Positions 8,027 to 18,129 of a stretch of 64,000 nt of DNA are shown piece after piece. Every line of letters begins with the position of its first letter. The first letter of the stretch is position 1. Source of the stretch: Phenylobacterium sp. Root1290 (GTDB taxonomy: Bacteria > Pseudomonadota > Alphaproteobacteria > Caulobacterales > Caulobacteraceae); the NCBI RefSeq assembly GCF_001425305.1, contig NZ_LMEE01000002.1, positions 990,359 through 1,054,358 of the forward strand. The letters run 5' to 3'. The position numbers and the translations under genes were made by a program. The notes beneath the pieces are model-generated. The model was not told the origin of the DNA, did not search any database, and saw nothing but the letters and a program-made list of their open reading frames with translations.

Positions 8027-9835
8027 TTACCAGCCGCAGGATTCGCCCTTGTTCTGGACGGTCAGCCAATCGTTCAGCGGCTTGAAGTAGGCGGTCACGG
8101 CGCTGGCGTCCGCGTCCTTTTCGCCGGTGAAGGCGGCCATCGCCTCCGGCCAGGGCTTGGACGCGCCCATCTCCAGCATCGTGTTGAACTTCTGGCCCAT
8201 TTCCTTTTCGCCGTAGACCGAGCAGCGATGCAGCGGGCCCTTCCAGCCGATCTGGTTGCAGGCGGCGCGGTGGAACTGGAACTGGTAGATGTGCGCCAGG
8301 AAGTAGCGGGTGTAGGGCACGTTGGCCGGCACGTGATACTTGGCCCCCGCGTCGAAGGCGTCGGCCGGGCGCGGGCCAGGGGCCGCAAGGCCTTGATACT
8401 TAAGGCGCAGCTTCCACCATTCGTCGTTGTAGCGCTCTGGCGTCGCCTCGCCCGAGAACACTTCCCAGCGCCAGCGGTCGACCATCAGGCCGAAGGGCAG
8501 GAAGGCGATCTTGTCGAGCGCCATCTTCAGCAGGAAGGGGATGTCCTCGTCCGCGCCCGGTGCCTTGTCCAGCAGGCCGATCTGCTGGAGGTAGGTCGGG
8601 GTCAGGGCCGAGAGGCCGACGAAATCGCCGATCGCCTCGTGGAAACCGTCGTTTGCGCCGTTCTTGAACAAGAACGGCTGGTCCTTGTAGGCGCGTTGGT
8701 AAACGTTGTGACCGAGCTCATGGTGAACGGTGTAGAAGTCGTCGCCGTCGACCTTGGTGCACATCTTGATGCGCACGTCGTCGCGGTCGTCGAGGTCCCA
8801 GGCCGAGGCGTGGCAGACCACTTCGCGGTCCTTCGGACGGGTGATCATCGAGCGCTGCCAGAAGGTCTCCGGCAGCGGCGAGATGCCGACCGAGGTGTAG
8901 AAGCTCTCCCCGGTCTTGACCATCTTCACCGGGTCATAGCCCTTTGAAACCAACAGCTTATCGAGGCTGTAGCTCGACGAAGCGGTCTTCGGCTGGACCA
9001 CGTCGTAGACGTTGCCCCACTGCTGCGCCCACATGTTGCCGAGCAGGTCGGCGCGGATCGGGCCGGTCCGCGGCTGCACGGCGTCGCCGTACTTGTCGTT
9101 GAGCTGGCCGCGCACATAGCAGTGCAGATTGCGGTAGAACGGTTCGACCTGGTTCCACAGGCGGTCGGTCTCGGCCGCGAACTTGTCCGGGTCCATGTCG
9201 TAGCTGGACCGCCAGAGCGCGCCGGTGTCCTTGAAGCCCAGGTCGCGAGCCCCTTCGTTCGAGAGCTGGGCCAGCTTGGCGTAGTCGCCGCGCATCTGCG
9301 GGGCGACCGAATGCCAGCCCTCCCAGACCGCCTTCAGCTCGGCCGGATCGCGGCTCTTGGCGAGGATCTCCTCGGCGTCGTTGAGGGTCAGGGTCTTGCC
9401 GCCGTGCTGGAACTTGCCGGCCGAAAAGGTCGAGTCCAGACGCGTGGCGATGGTCGCCAGTTCGCTCGCCGCGCCGGGCCGGTCAGGGGCTGGGGAGACC
9501 AGGAACAGCTTGAGAAGTTTCAGCTTTCGCGCCGTCACCGGATCGGCGGCGACGCCGTCGAACCTGGCCGCCTCACGCGCGTAGCGGGCCGTCAGCTCGT
9601 TCTGCTCGGCGACAGCCTTGGCCTCCAGCCACTGGGTGTCCTCGGTGATGTAGGTCGCCCGAACCCAGGCCGACTTGGCCACGTACTGGTTGAAGGCGGC
9701 GAGTTCGGCCTCGGCCTTGTCGACGAAGGCCTTGGCCTCGGCGGGGGTCGGCTTGGCAGGCTTGGGCGCCTGGGCCGAGGCCGGCGCGAACGCGAACAAA
9801 GCGACCGCCGTGGCGGCCAGAAGCTGGGATTTCAT
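8027..9835 (-). CDS. M2-family peptidyl-dipeptidase (ACE-like zinc metallopeptidase)
   Basis: A 602-residue secreted peptidase. A Sec signal peptide (MKSQLLAATAVALFAF, cleavage probably after the Ala-Ser-Ala-Gln-Ala stretch) directs it to the periplasm. The zinc site H372-E-L-G-H376 is intact, with a downstream Glu in the EAIGDF segment giving the third ligand, as in angiotensin-converting-enzyme-like dipeptidyl carboxypeptidases. The length matches bacterial single-domain M2 enzymes. It removes C-terminal dipeptides from peptides and so probably serves peptide scavenging. It is a single-gene unit with no linked peptide transporter here. Confidence 0.93.
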   Translation of the reverse strand: MKSQLLAATAVALFAFAPASAQAPKPAKPTPAEAKAFVDKAEAELAAFNQYVAKSAWVRATYITEDTQWLEAKAVAEQNELTARYAREAARFDGVAADPVTARKLKLLKLFLVSPAPDRPGAASELATIATRLDSTFSAGKFQHGGKTLTLNDAEEILAKSRDPAELKAVWEGWHSVAPQMRGDYAKLAQLSNEGARDLGFKDTGALWRSSYDMDPDKFAAETDRLWNQVEPFYRNLHCYVRGQLNDKYGDAVQPRTGPIRADLLGNMWAQQWGNVYDVVQPKTASSSYSLDKLLVSKGYDPVKMVKTGESFYTSVGISPLPETFWQRSMITRPKDREVVCHASAWDLDDRDDVRIKMCTKVDGDDFYTVHHELGHNVYQRAYKDQPFLFKNGANDGFHEAIGDFVGLSALTPTYLQQIGLLDKAPGADEDIPFLLKMALDKIAFLPFGLMVDRWRWEVFSGEATPERYNDEWWKLRLKYQGLAAPGPRPADAFDAGAKYHVPANVPYTRYFLAHIYQFQFHRAACNQIGWKGPLHRCSVYGEKEMGQKFNTMLEMGASKPWPEAMAAFTGEKDADASAVTAYFKPLNDWLTVQNKGESCGW

Positions 9836-9925
9836 GCGGCGAGACGTCCCTAAGTCGGCAAATGCGGCCTTCTGACCGCTCTGCTTGGGAAAGAAACGTC
9901 TGACGGCGAAGCCGTCAAGCTGCGC

Positions 9926-10135
9926 TTAGACGCGGGCCTCCGAGGCCGCCATGCGGATTGCGCTCTCGACCGACGCCTGGGCGTCGGATTGCGACAGATC
10001 GAGGCCCTGGGCGACCGTCTCGCCGTCCTCGTCAAAGATCCGCCAGGCCCAGCCGCGCTCGGCGTGGGCGAGAGAGTAGGCGAACGGAAGATCCGTCACG
10101 GGCGCCTCCACGAAACTCATGCTGCAATGCGGCAT
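9926..10135 (-). CDS. Small conserved-looking protein of unknown function (69 aa)
   Basis: A short acidic frame whose middle reads like a single small beta-rich domain (AWRIFDEDGETVAQG) followed by an amphipathic helix rich in Ala, Ser and Glu. No membrane segment or signal is visible. It may start at 10135 or at a second ATG at 10120; neither has a strong ribosome site. It lies between the M2 peptidase and the divergent dehydrogenase. I do not recognise a family. It is kept because its codon pattern fits the genome and it is not overlapped by a better frame. Confidence 0.5.
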   Translation of the reverse strand: MPHCSMSFVEAPVTDLPFAYSLAHAERGWAWRIFDEDGETVAQGLDLSQSDAQASVESAIRMAASEARV

Positions 10136-10270
10136 GTCCGCTTTATGACGACTCCAAGACCAACCCGAGTCAAGCTTTCGGGCGGTTGCGGCGCAACACG
10201 AAAAGTTTCATCGGAACCAAGCGCGGACCTCGGAACCTATAGCCGGGCGAGCTTGGCCAAGGGATTTTGC

Positions 10271-11740
10271 ATGTCAGATCAACCGTCTGCTGATCAACTG
10301 AAGGCCGGCGCCGGGCGCCTGATCCGCCAGGCGGCGCTGGTCGCCGGCGAATGGGTCCCGACCGATGGCGCGAATGTCATCGAGGTCGTCAATCCTGCCG
10401 ATGGGACGATCATCGGGCGGGTCCCAAAGCTGCCGAAGGATCAGGTCGAGCGGGCGATTCGCGCCGCGGCCGACGCCTTCCGGCCCTGGGCGGCGCTGAA
10501 AGGGGCCGAGCGCGGGGCGATCCTTTCCAAATGGGCTCAGAAGGTTAGCGACAACGAGGACGCCCTGGCGGCGATCATCGCCCTGGAGAACGGCAAGCCG
10601 TTCAAGGAGGCGCTGGGCGAGGTCCGCTACGCAAACTCTTTCGTCAGCTGGTTCGGCAACCTTGCGCAAAGTCTGGACGGCAAGGCGATTCAGAGCCCCA
10701 ACGGGCAGGATTTGATCCTCGCCTTCCAGGAACCTGTCGGTCCGGTGGCGGCGATCACCCCGTGGAACTTCCCGGCGGCGATGATCACCCGCAAGGCGGC
10801 GGCCGCGTTCTGCGCCGGGTGCCCGGTGGTGCTCAAGCCCGCCTCGGCGACGCCGTTCACCGCCCTGGCCCTGGCCGCGCTGGCGCTGGAGGCCGGGGTC
10901 CCGGCCGGGTGCTTCTCGGTGGTGACGGGCGCCCAGGAGGTGGTCGGCGGGGCGCTGACCGCCTCGCCGCTGATCCGCAAGCTGTCGTTCACCGGCTCGA
11001 CGCAGGTCGGCCGCACCCTGGCCGCGCAATGCGCGCCGACCCTGAAGCGGCTGTCGATGGAGCTGGGCGGGGCGGCGCCGCTGCTGGTGTTCGACGACGC
11101 CGACATCGAGGTCGCGGTCGAGGGCACGGTGGCCGGCAAGTTCCGCGCCGGAGGCCAGACCTGCGTCTGCCCCAACCGGGTCTATGTGCAGGCCGGCGTG
11201 CGCGAGCGCTTCGTCGCCGCTCTGGTCGAGAGGGTGAAGACCCTGAAGGTCGGCGATCCATTCGCGGAGGGTACGGTGATCGGGCCGCTGATCGACGCCA
11301 AGGGCGTGGCCAAGGTCGAGGACCACATCGCCCGCACCGTCGCGGCCGGCGGCCAGGTGCTGACCGGCGGCGAGCGGCTCGAGGGAAACTTCTTCCAGCC
11401 GACCGTGACCTTCGGCGGCGACGACGAACTGTTCTGTCACGAGGAGACCTTCGGGCCGCTGGTCCCGGTGTTCGAATTCCAGACCGAGGAGGAGGCCGTC
11501 GCCCGGGCCAACGCCTCGGAGTTCGGGCTGGCGGCGTTCCTGTTCACCGACGACCTCAACCGCGCCATGCGGGTCGGCCGGGCCATCGAGTCCGGCATCG
11601 TCGGGATCAACGCCGGCCTGATCTCCAACGCCGCCAATCCGTTCGGCGGGGTCAAGCAGAGCGGCTATGGCCGCGAGGGCTCGGTCTACGGCATCGCCGA
11701 CTACATGCAGGTCAAGGCGCTGACCCTGGCGCTTCGCTAG
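10271..11740 (+). CDS. gabD: NAD(P)-dependent succinate-semialdehyde dehydrogenase
   Basis: A 489-residue aldehyde dehydrogenase. It oxidises succinate semialdehyde to succinate in the cytoplasm, the last step of GABA and related catabolism. The general base is E264 in MELGG and the nucleophile is C298 in GQTCVCPNR; the second Cys two residues later is typical of GabD-type enzymes. The cofactor loop FTGSTQVGR is present. The frame stays open far upstream, but family alignment places the start at ATG 10271. It stands alone, without a GABA transaminase neighbour, so the substrate is assigned by motif only. Confidence 0.88.
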   Translation: MSDQPSADQLKAGAGRLIRQAALVAGEWVPTDGANVIEVVNPADGTIIGRVPKLPKDQVERAIRAAADAFRPWAALKGAERGAILSKWAQKVSDNEDALAAIIALENGKPFKEALGEVRYANSFVSWFGNLAQSLDGKAIQSPNGQDLILAFQEPVGPVAAITPWNFPAAMITRKAAAAFCAGCPVVLKPASATPFTALALAALALEAGVPAGCFSVVTGAQEVVGGALTASPLIRKLSFTGSTQVGRTLAAQCAPTLKRLSMELGGAAPLLVFDDADIEVAVEGTVAGKFRAGGQTCVCPNRVYVQAGVRERFVAALVERVKTLKVGDPFAEGTVIGPLIDAKGVAKVEDHIARTVAAGGQVLTGGERLEGNFFQPTVTFGGDDELFCHEETFGPLVPVFEFQTEEEAVARANASEFGLAAFLFTDDLNRAMRVGRAIESGIVGINAGLISNAANPFGGVKQSGYGREGSVYGIADYMQVKALTLALR

Positions 11741-11853
11741 GCTGGCGGCCTTGATCACCTTCGCCGCCGGATGCCATAGAGGCGTCGGGTGCCCGGTCCT
11801 GTCGGCCGGTCAGGTTTAACGTTGGTCGGGCCGCCAGCGCGGAGAACCGCGAC

Positions 11854-13050
11854 ATGCGCCAAGCCAAACGCCGCCCTTCCGTCCTTCGCGAGTTCCTGCA
11901 AAGCGGGGCGGCGGGCGGCCTGCTGCTGATGGGCGCGGCGCTGCTGGCGCTCATCGTCGCCAACTCGCCGCTGGCGGAGAGCTATTTCCATCTGCTCCAC
12001 ACGCCCCTGGGCGGGCTCGACGTGCTGCACTGGATCAACGATGGGCTGATGGCCCTGTTCTTCCTGTTCGTCGGTCTGGAGATCAAGCGGGAGTTCCTGG
12101 ACGGTCAGCTCTCGACCTGGGCGAACCGGGCTCTGCCCTGCATCGCCGCGGCGGGCGGGGTGATCGTCCCCGGCCTGATCTATGCGGCCGTGAATGCCGG
12201 TCAGCCGGACACCTTGCGCGGCTGGGCCATCCCGACCGCCACCGACATCGCCTTTGCGCTGGGCGTGCTGTCCCTGCTCGGCTCGCGGGTTCCCACCAGC
12301 TTGAAGGTGTTCCTCGCGACCCTGGCCATCGTCGACGACCTGGTCGCCGTGCTGGTGATCGCCGTCTTCTACACCGCGGACCTGAACCTGGCGGCGCTGG
12401 GCGGGGCAGGCGTGGCGACGCTGCTGCTGATCGCGCTCAACCGGCTGAAGGTCGCCCGGCTGGCGCCCTACCTGGTGCTGGGCGCGGCCTTGTGGTGGCT
12501 GGTGCTGATGTCGGGCGTCCACGCCACCGTCGCCGGCGTGATCCTGGCCATGACCATACCGCTGCGCCGCTCCAAGGCCGCCCCCGACGACATGACCTCG
12601 CCTTTGCACCGGCTCGAGCATGGCTTGAACCCGTGGGTCGCGTTCGCAATCGTGCCCGTGTTCGGCTTCGCCAACGCCGGCGTTTCGTTCAGCGGCATGA
12701 GTGCGGGCGTCCTGCTGGAGCCGGTGACGCTGGGCGTCGCGCTGGGGCTTTTCGTCGGCAAGCAGGTCGGCGTGTTCGGCGCGGCCGCCGTGGCGATCAA
12801 GCTGCGGCTGGCCGACCTGCCGGTCGCCGCCTCGTGGCCGCAGCTCTATGGCGTGGCGCTGCTCTGCGGCATCGGCTTCACCATGAGCCTGTTCATCGGC
12901 CTGCTCGCCTTCCCCGATCCCGCCCTGCAGGACGAGGTCAAGGTCGGGGTGCTGGCCGGATCCCTGGTCTCGGCCCTGTGCGGGGCCGCGCTGCTGAGCG
13001 TGGCCAAGCGCGAGCCGCCGAAGAGCGGCCCGGTTCCGGCGGACGTCTGA
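11854..13050 (+). CDS. nhaA: Na+/H+ antiporter NhaA
   Basis: A 398-residue inner-membrane antiporter that exports Na+ in exchange for protons, giving salt and alkaline-pH tolerance. It has the [10 protein letters not shown] segment and the essential paired aspartates in a VDDLVA motif on a discontinuous helix. The length matches the family. The ATG follows GGAGAAC. It is monocistronic and convergent with the SulP gene, whose stop codon lies only 7 bases away; no terminator is visible between them. Confidence 0.95.
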   Translation: MRQAKRRPSVLREFLQSGAAGGLLLMGAALLALIVANSPLAESYFHLLHTPLGGLDVLHWINDGLMALFFLFVGLEIKREFLDGQLSTWANRALPCIAAAGGVIVPGLIYAAVNAGQPDTLRGWAIPTATDIAFALGVLSLLGSRVPTSLKVFLATLAIVDDLVAVLVIAVFYTADLNLAALGGAGVATLLLIALNRLKVARLAPYLVLGAALWWLVLMSGVHATVAGVILAMTIPLRRSKAAPDDMTSPLHRLEHGLNPWVAFAIVPVFGFANAGVSFSGMSAGVLLEPVTLGVALGLFVGKQVGVFGAAAVAIKLRLADLPVAASWPQLYGVALLCGIGFTMSLFIGLLAFPDPALQDEVKVGVLAGSLVSALCGAALLSVAKREPPKSGPVPADV

Positions 13051-13056
13051 ACCAGG

Positions 13057-14541
13057 CTAGTGGACGCCGCCGCCGGCGGGCAGATGGCTCTTGTCGTACT
13101 TGCCGACCTGCCCGACCAGGGTCCTGCCCGCCTCGTTCATGCCGATGAGCTCCACCTCGGCGCCCTGGCGGCGATAGCGGAACACCACCTTGTCGAGGGC
13201 CGCGACGCCGGTCAGGTCCCAGAGGTGGGTGTCGGTCACGTCGATCTCGACCCGCCTGGGATGTCCGTGATGCTCGAAGCTGGCGGCGAACAGGTCGGCG
13301 GAGGCGAAGAACAGCTGGCCGCTCACGCGGTAGCGGAGCACGCCCTCCTCCGGCGTCGCGATCTCCTGCACGGCGATGGTCTTGCCGACCTTGCGCATGA
13401 AGAAGACGGCCGAGAGCAGGACGCCGAGCACCACGCCCTTGGACAGGTCGTGCGTGGCGACCACGGTCACCGTCGTCGCCACCATGACGATCGAGGACTG
13501 CACCGGCGTGGACCGCAGCCGCAGCACCGAACCCCAGTCGAACGTGCCGATCGACACCATGATCATCACGGCCACCAGGGCGGCCATCGGGATGCGGGCG
13601 ACCCAGTCCTGCAGCACCAGGATCAGGAACAGCAGGAAGAGCCCCGCCCAAAGCGTCGAGAGCCGCCCGCGCGCGCCCGAGGTGACGTTGATCATCGACT
13701 GGCCGATCATGGCGCAGCCGGCCATGCCGCCGAACAGCGGCGACAGCACGTTGGCGATGCCCTGGCCGCGGGTCTCGCGATCCTTGTCGGACGGGGTGTC
13801 GGTGATGTCGTCCAGCAGGTTGGCGGTCAGCAGGCTCTCCAGCAGGCCGACAAAGGCCAAGGTGGCGGCCACCGGTCCGATGATGCGCAGGGTCTCCCAG
13901 GTCAGCGGGACCTGCGGCAAGGCGAAGGCCGGGAAGGCGCTGGGCATCTGCCCCATGTCGCCGACCGTGCGCACGTCCAGGCCGGTGGCGATCGCGAACG
14001 CGCTGAGCACGACGATAGCGACCAGCGGCGAGGGCACGGCCCGGGTCAGCCGCGGCAGGCCGTAGATGATCGCCAGCCCGGCGGCGACCATGGCGTAGGT
14101 CCGCCAGCCCTGGCCGATCAGTTCGGGCATCTGGGCGAGGAAGATCAGGATCGCCAGCGAGTTGACGAAGCCGGTCATCACCGAGCGCGAAACGAACTTC
14201 ACGTAGCGGCCCAGGCGCAGCAGCCCGACGACGATCTGGATAAGGCCGCACAGCAAGGAGGCGGCGAACAGATACTGGAGGCCGTGATCCTTCACGAGAT
14301 CGGCCATCAGCAGCGCCATCGCCCCGGTGGCGGCGGAGATCATCGCCGGACGGCCGCCGACGAAGGCGATGGTCACGGCGATGACGAAGCTGGCGTAGAG
14401 CCCGACCGCCGGATCGACCCCGGCGATGATCGAGAAGGCGATCGCCTCTGGAATGAGCGCAAGGGCGACGACCGTTCCCGAGAGCAGGTCACGGCGGGGG
14501 TTTGCGAGCCACTGTTGGCGCGCGGAGGCGATGATCGACAA
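13057..14541 (-). CDS. SulP-family inorganic anion transporter with STAS domain
   Basis: A 494-residue SLC26/SulP protein. The N-terminal part has about 10-14 membrane helices (sulfate-transporter domain, with the [15 protein letters not shown] segment). The C-terminal 110 residues form a STAS domain ([14 protein letters not shown]). Sulfate, bicarbonate or another small anion may be carried. The open frame extends to 14931, but the upstream part is Arg/Pro rich and unlike the family. A TTG at 14541, reading [10 protein letters not shown], gives the expected N-terminus, with only a weak ribosome site. The 209 bases upstream hold nothing recognisable. Confidence 0.85.
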   Translation of the reverse strand: MSIIASARQQWLANPRRDLLSGTVVALALIPEAIAFSIIAGVDPAVGLYASFVIAVTIAFVGGRPAMISAATGAMALLMADLVKDHGLQYLFAASLLCGLIQIVVGLLRLGRYVKFVSRSVMTGFVNSLAILIFLAQMPELIGQGWRTYAMVAAGLAIIYGLPRLTRAVPSPLVAIVVLSAFAIATGLDVRTVGDMGQMPSAFPAFALPQVPLTWETLRIIGPVAATLAFVGLLESLLTANLLDDITDTPSDKDRETRGQGIANVLSPLFGGMAGCAMIGQSMINVTSGARGRLSTLWAGLFLLFLILVLQDWVARIPMAALVAVMIMVSIGTFDWGSVLRLRSTPVQSSIVMVATTVTVVATHDLSKGVVLGVLLSAVFFMRKVGKTIAVQEIATPEEGVLRYRVSGQLFFASADLFAASFEHHGHPRRVEIDVTDTHLWDLTGVAALDKVVFRYRRQGAEVELIGMNEAGRTLVGQVGKYDKSHLPAGGGVH

Positions 14542-14750
14542 ATGAAACTCAGCTTTGGATCGCCCGACGCCTTGCGTCCTGTCGGCGAAAGTTTCCCGGC
14601 GGATCGGCGGCCGAGATAGCCACCCGCGGCGACGGCGGGTCCTTGGTCGTCTGCGACCTAGCTCAATGGAGGCGTGGAGGCAACGGCGCGCCATTGCCGA
14701 CGCCGGCGCCCGGCCTAAAGTTCCGCCGTGGGTGACACCAGGGCAGCGCC

Positions 14751-15323
14751 ATGAAGAACGTGATCGTCTACCTCGTGGGGCCGCCGGGCGTGGGCAAGTA
14801 CACGGTCGGCAGGCTCGTCGCAGACCGCCTCGAGGCGAAGCTCCTGGACAACCACTTCTGGAGCAATCCGATCCTGGAGGTGGTCGAGCCTGACGGAAGC
14901 GCCCTTCCGGCCGGGGTATGGGACAGGACAAACGACGTCCTGTCGGCGGTGCTGGAGACGGTGGCGCGCTTCGGCCCGCCGGGGCGCAACTACGTCTTCA
15001 CGCATGCGGTTTCCGACCCGGGCGGCCATCCGCTCGACTGGATCATCGCCGGGCGGATCGCCTGGGTCGCCGAGCAGAGGCGGGCAGGCCTGCTGGTGGT
15101 CCGTCTCGCCTGCAGCGAAGATCAGCTTCGGGAACGGATTTCCAATGAGGCGCGCCGCCAGAGGCTCAAGACCACCGACGCCGGAGCGGCGCAGTCCCTG
15201 GCCGCCCTCGCCCCCTTCCCGATCAATCACGATTGGGTTCTCGACCTGGACACCAGCAGCCTGAGCGCGGCCGATACGGCCGATCGGATCGAGGCGGAGC
15301 TGGCGTCCCGGCTGCGGGAGTAG
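14751..15323 (+). CDS. P-loop kinase-like NTPase (AAA_17/18-type)
   Basis: A 190-residue soluble protein with a Walker A motif at its N-terminus, GPPGVGKYT at residues 10-18, where Tyr replaces the usual Ser after the Lys; this is seen in small nucleotide or metabolite kinases. The rest follows the plan of shikimate/adenylate-kinase-like folds, with a basic lid ([11 protein letters not shown]). It probably phosphorylates a small molecule; the substrate is unknown. It stands between the divergent SulP gene and the DUF899 gene, with 123 bases before the latter. Confidence 0.7.
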   Translation: MKNVIVYLVGPPGVGKYTVGRLVADRLEAKLLDNHFWSNPILEVVEPDGSALPAGVWDRTNDVLSAVLETVARFGPPGRNYVFTHAVSDPGGHPLDWIIAGRIAWVAEQRRAGLLVVRLACSEDQLRERISNEARRQRLKTTDAGAAQSLAALAPFPINHDWVLDLDTSSLSAADTADRIEAELASRLRE

Positions 15324-15446
15324 GTGCGAGGGGCGAGGCCGGATCGCCTTGGAACGGGAGCCGATTTCGCGCGGTTGTCGGGATCCGGGGGCGCCGAGCG
15401 TCCTTGGGCGACGGCCTTGTTGCCGCCCCAGCAAAGGAGACCACCG

Positions 15447-16151
15447 ATGGCCGATCAGACACTGGTTCCCGCCGCCGAGCTCGCCGCCAAGGCTCAGACG
15501 CCGTTTCCGGGCGAGAGCGAGGCTTATCGCGCCGCCCGTCGTGCGCTGCTGGCGGAAGAAATCGAGTTCCGCCGGCACATGACGCGCCTAGTCGAGCAGC
15601 GCCGCGCTCTGCCCGACGGGCCGGTGGTTGCGGCGAACTATCGCTTCAAGGACGCCAGCGGCGCGGAGGTCGGGCTGCTGGACCTGTTCGGCGACAAGGA
15701 CACGCTGGTCTCGTACTTCTGGATGTACGGACCGCAGCGCGAGCGGCCCTGTCCGATGTGCACCAACTGGCTGGGGGCGGTGGCCGGCAACGCCGCCGAC
15801 ATCAGGCAGCGCGTGGCCCTGAAGATCTTCGGCCGCAGCCCGGTGGAACGTCAGCTCGCCTTCGCCCAGGAGCGCGGTTGGCGCGACCTGGATTTCGTGC
15901 AGACGGTCGGAGACGACTACGCCCGCGACCTGGGGCTGCTGCGAGACGACGGGTCCGAGGACCCGGCGCTGGTGGTCTTCAAGCGCGACGGCGACAAGGT
16001 GCGGCTGTTCTGGGCCAGCGAAATGACGCTGGAGATGGCTGACCCAGGCCAGGACCCGCGCGATGCGCCCGACGTCGCGGCGCTGTGGTCGATACTCGAC
16101 CTGACGCCTGAGGGGCGCGGCGCCGACTGGTATCCGAAGCTCAGCTATTGA
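15447..16151 (+). CDS. DUF899-family thioredoxin-like protein
   Basis: A 234-residue cytoplasmic protein of the DUF899 family, which has a thioredoxin/AhpC-like fold. The motif PCPMCTNWL near residue 90 places two Cys where a redox active site would be. The start is ATG 15447, chosen because AAAGGAGA precedes it; the frame itself extends further. The stop overlaps by 7 bases the stop region of the convergent acr3. The function of the family is not established; a role in thiol or peroxide metabolism is plausible. Confidence 0.8.
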   Translation: MADQTLVPAAELAAKAQTPFPGESEAYRAARRALLAEEIEFRRHMTRLVEQRRALPDGPVVAANYRFKDASGAEVGLLDLFGDKDTLVSYFWMYGPQRERPCPMCTNWLGAVAGNAADIRQRVALKIFGRSPVERQLAFAQERGWRDLDFVQTVGDDYARDLGLLRDDGSEDPALVVFKRDGDKVRLFWASEMTLEMADPGQDPRDAPDVAALWSILDLTPEGRGADWYPKLSY

Positions 16152-17215
16152 GGAGAGCGCAGGCCGCGCTCGTACCAGCCCTTGCTGCGGTTCACGATCG
16201 CCACGATGGACAGCATGACCGGCACCTCGATCAGGACGCCGACGACGGTGGCCAGCGCGGCGCCGGACTTGAAGCCGAACAGGCTGATGGCGGCGGCGAC
16301 GGCCAGTTCGAAGAAGTTGCTGGCGCCGATCAGGGCGGACGGCCCGGCGACACAGTGCGCCTCGCCCGACATCCGGTTCAGCAGGTAGGCGAGCCCGGAA
16401 TTGAAGTAGACCTGGATCAGGATCGGGACGGCCAGCATGACGATGATCGCCGGCTGGGCGAGGATCTGCTGGCCCTGGAACCCGAACAGCAGGACCAGGG
16501 TCGCCAGCAGGGCGGCCAGGGACAGCGGCGAGAACCGGCCGAGAACCTGCTGAAGAAGGAGCTCGCCGCCACGTCTCAGCAGCGCCGAGCGCAGGACCTG
16601 GGCGAGGATCACCGGGACCAGGATATAGAGCCCGACCGAGAGCAGCAGCGTCCGCCAGGGGACCGTGATCGCCGAGAGGCCCAGCAGCAGGCCGACGATG
16701 GGCGCGAAGGCCACGATCATGATCGTGTCGTTGAGCGCGACCTGGCTGAGCGTGAAGTTCGGCTCGCCGCGGGTCAGGTTGCTCCAGACGAAGACCATCG
16801 CCGTGCAGGGCGCGGCGGCCAGGATGATCAGGCCGGCGATGTAGCCGTCGATCTCGCCGGACGGCAGGTGCGGGCGGAACAAATAGCCGATGAAGAAGGC
16901 GGCCAGCGCCGCCATCGAGAACGGCTTCACCGCCCAGTTGATGAACAGGGTGACGCCGATCCCGCGCCAGTGACGGCCGACGCCGCGCAGGGCGGCGAAG
17001 TCGACTTTCATCAGCATCGGGACGATCATCAGCCAGATCAGCACCGCCATCGGCAGATTGACCTTGGCGACTTCGGCCGACCCGATCGCCTGGAAGACCG
17101 CCGGGAACAGCTGGCCAAGGCCGATCCCGACCACGATGCAGAGCGCCACCCAGAGGGTCAGGTAGCGCTCGAACCGGGACATCGGCGCGGGCGGGGCCAG
17201 ATCCGCCGCGCTCAC
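16145..17215 (-). CDS. acr3: Arsenite efflux transporter, ACR3 family
   Basis: A 356-residue inner-membrane protein with ten predicted helices that exports As(III). The essential Cys lies in the AAPCTAMVFVWSNL segment of the fourth helix, a hallmark of ACR3 rather than ArsB. The GTG start overlaps the arsC stop (GTGA), so the two are translationally coupled. With arsC and arsR it forms a three-gene operon: reduce arsenate, then pump out arsenite. Confidence 0.95.
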   Translation of the reverse strand: MSAADLAPPAPMSRFERYLTLWVALCIVVGIGLGQLFPAVFQAIGSAEVAKVNLPMAVLIWLMIVPMLMKVDFAALRGVGRHWRGIGVTLFINWAVKPFSMAALAAFFIGYLFRPHLPSGEIDGYIAGLIILAAAPCTAMVFVWSNLTRGEPNFTLSQVALNDTIMIVAFAPIVGLLLGLSAITVPWRTLLLSVGLYILVPVILAQVLRSALLRRGGELLLQQVLGRFSPLSLAALLATLVLLFGFQGQQILAQPAIIVMLAVPILIQVYFNSGLAYLLNRMSGEAHCVAGPSALIGASNFFELAVAAAISLFGFKSGAALATVVGVLIEVPVMLSIVAIVNRSKGWYERGLRSPQ

Positions 17216-17727
17216 GGCTGGACGGCGGCCGCGTCGGCCTGGTCGTGGATTTCGCGCAGTTTGGTCTGCAGCGAGAGCTGATCGATGGTGTCCAGCGGCA
17301 GGCTGAGGAACAGGCGGATGCGGGTTCCCAGCTGGCGGGCGGCCTCGGCGAAGGCGGCGGCGATTTCCGCCTCGGTTCCCTCGGCGGCGGCCGGATCGGG
17401 AATGCCCCAGTGCGCGGTCGTCGGCTGGCCTGGCCAGACGGGGCAGACCTCGCTGGCGGCGTTGTCGCAGACGGTGATCACGAAATCCAAGGGCGGCGCG
17501 CCGGGGCGGGCGAACTCATCCCAGGCCTTGGAGCGGAAGTCGCCGGCCTCGAAGCCCAGCGCCTGGACCAGCGACAGGGCGTGGGGGTGGACCTGGCCCT
17601 TGGGCATGGACCCCGCCGAGTAGGCGTGGAAGCGGCCGGCCCCCTCCTTGTTCAACAGCGCCTCGGCGATGATCGAGCGGGCCGAATTGCCGGTGCAGAG
17701 GAAGAGGATGTTGTAGGTCTTCGACAC
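17212..17727 (-). CDS. arsC: Arsenate reductase, low-molecular-weight phosphatase (thioredoxin-linked) type
   Basis: A 171-residue cytoplasmic enzyme reducing As(V) to As(III). The P-loop C11-T-G-N-S-A-R17 and the resolving cysteines C87 and C95 (VCDNAASEVC) match the LMW-PTP-type, thioredoxin-coupled class. The GTG start is preceded by AAGGA. It is the middle gene of arsR-arsC-acr3, 11 bases after arsR and overlapping acr3 by 4 bases. Confidence 0.95.
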   Translation of the reverse strand: MSKTYNILFLCTGNSARSIIAEALLNKEGAGRFHAYSAGSMPKGQVHPHALSLVQALGFEAGDFRSKAWDEFARPGAPPLDFVITVCDNAASEVCPVWPGQPTTAHWGIPDPAAAEGTEAEIAAAFAEAARQLGTRIRLFLSLPLDTIDQLSLQTKLREIHDQADAAAVQP

Positions 17728-17738
17728 GGAGCGGGTCC

Positions 17739-18071
17739 TTAGCAGCAGTCGCTGGCGACTTTCATGAGCGGGGCGCAGATTTCGGGAGAGCCGCCGCAGC
17801 AGTCCTCGACCAGGAAGCCCAGCAGGTCGCGCATGGCGTCGTACTGGGCGCGGTAGATCATCGAGCGGCCGTCACGCTGGGCGACGACCAGCCCGGCGTG
17901 GCTGAGGATGTTGAGATTGGCCGACAGGGTGTTGGGCAGCATGTCCAGGCGGCGGGCCAGCTCCCCGGCGGCCAGCCCCTCCCCGCCCGCCTGCACCAGC
18001 AGCCGGAACGCCGCGAGGCGTCCCTCGTGGGCGAGGGCGGCGAGGCTTGTGACGGCGCTTTTCATTTCCAT
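17739..18071 (-). CDS. arsR: ArsR/SmtB-family arsenic-responsive repressor
   Basis: A 110-residue winged-helix repressor. The recognition helix region is [17 protein letters not shown]. The common ELCVC metal site of the E. coli protein is absent. Instead C91, C92 and C99 (CCGGSPEIC) near the C-terminus, plus a terminal Cys pair at 109-110, are positioned like the C-terminal As(III) site described for Acidithiobacillus ArsR. It is the first gene of the operon and probably represses both its own operon and arsH through the palindromes at 18070-18094. An alternative ATG lies two codons in. Confidence 0.92.
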   Translation of the reverse strand: MEMKSAVTSLAALAHEGRLAAFRLLVQAGGEGLAAGELARRLDMLPNTLSANLNILSHAGLVVAQRDGRSMIYRAQYDAMRDLLGFLVEDCCGGSPEICAPLMKVASDCC

Positions 18072-18094
18072 ATTTCCAGCATATTCGAAATATG
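18070..18094. promoter_or_regulatory. ArsR operator between arsR and arsH
   Basis: The 58-base gap between divergent arsR and arsH contains two nested inverted repeats in AT-rich sequence: ATATTTC (18070-18076) with GAAATAT (18087-18093), and CATATT-CGA-AATATG (18080-18094). One site could control both directions. The first arm touches the arsR start codon. Confidence 0.65.
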
Positions 18095-18129
18095 TAACGT
18101 TTGGAAGACAGCACAGCCGTGAGCGTCCC

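Noticed and set aside
15351..15376. GGAAC followed at 16 bases by CGGTT upstream of the DUF899 gene
   Set aside because: The -10 would need an inserted base to read CGTT. Treated as chance.
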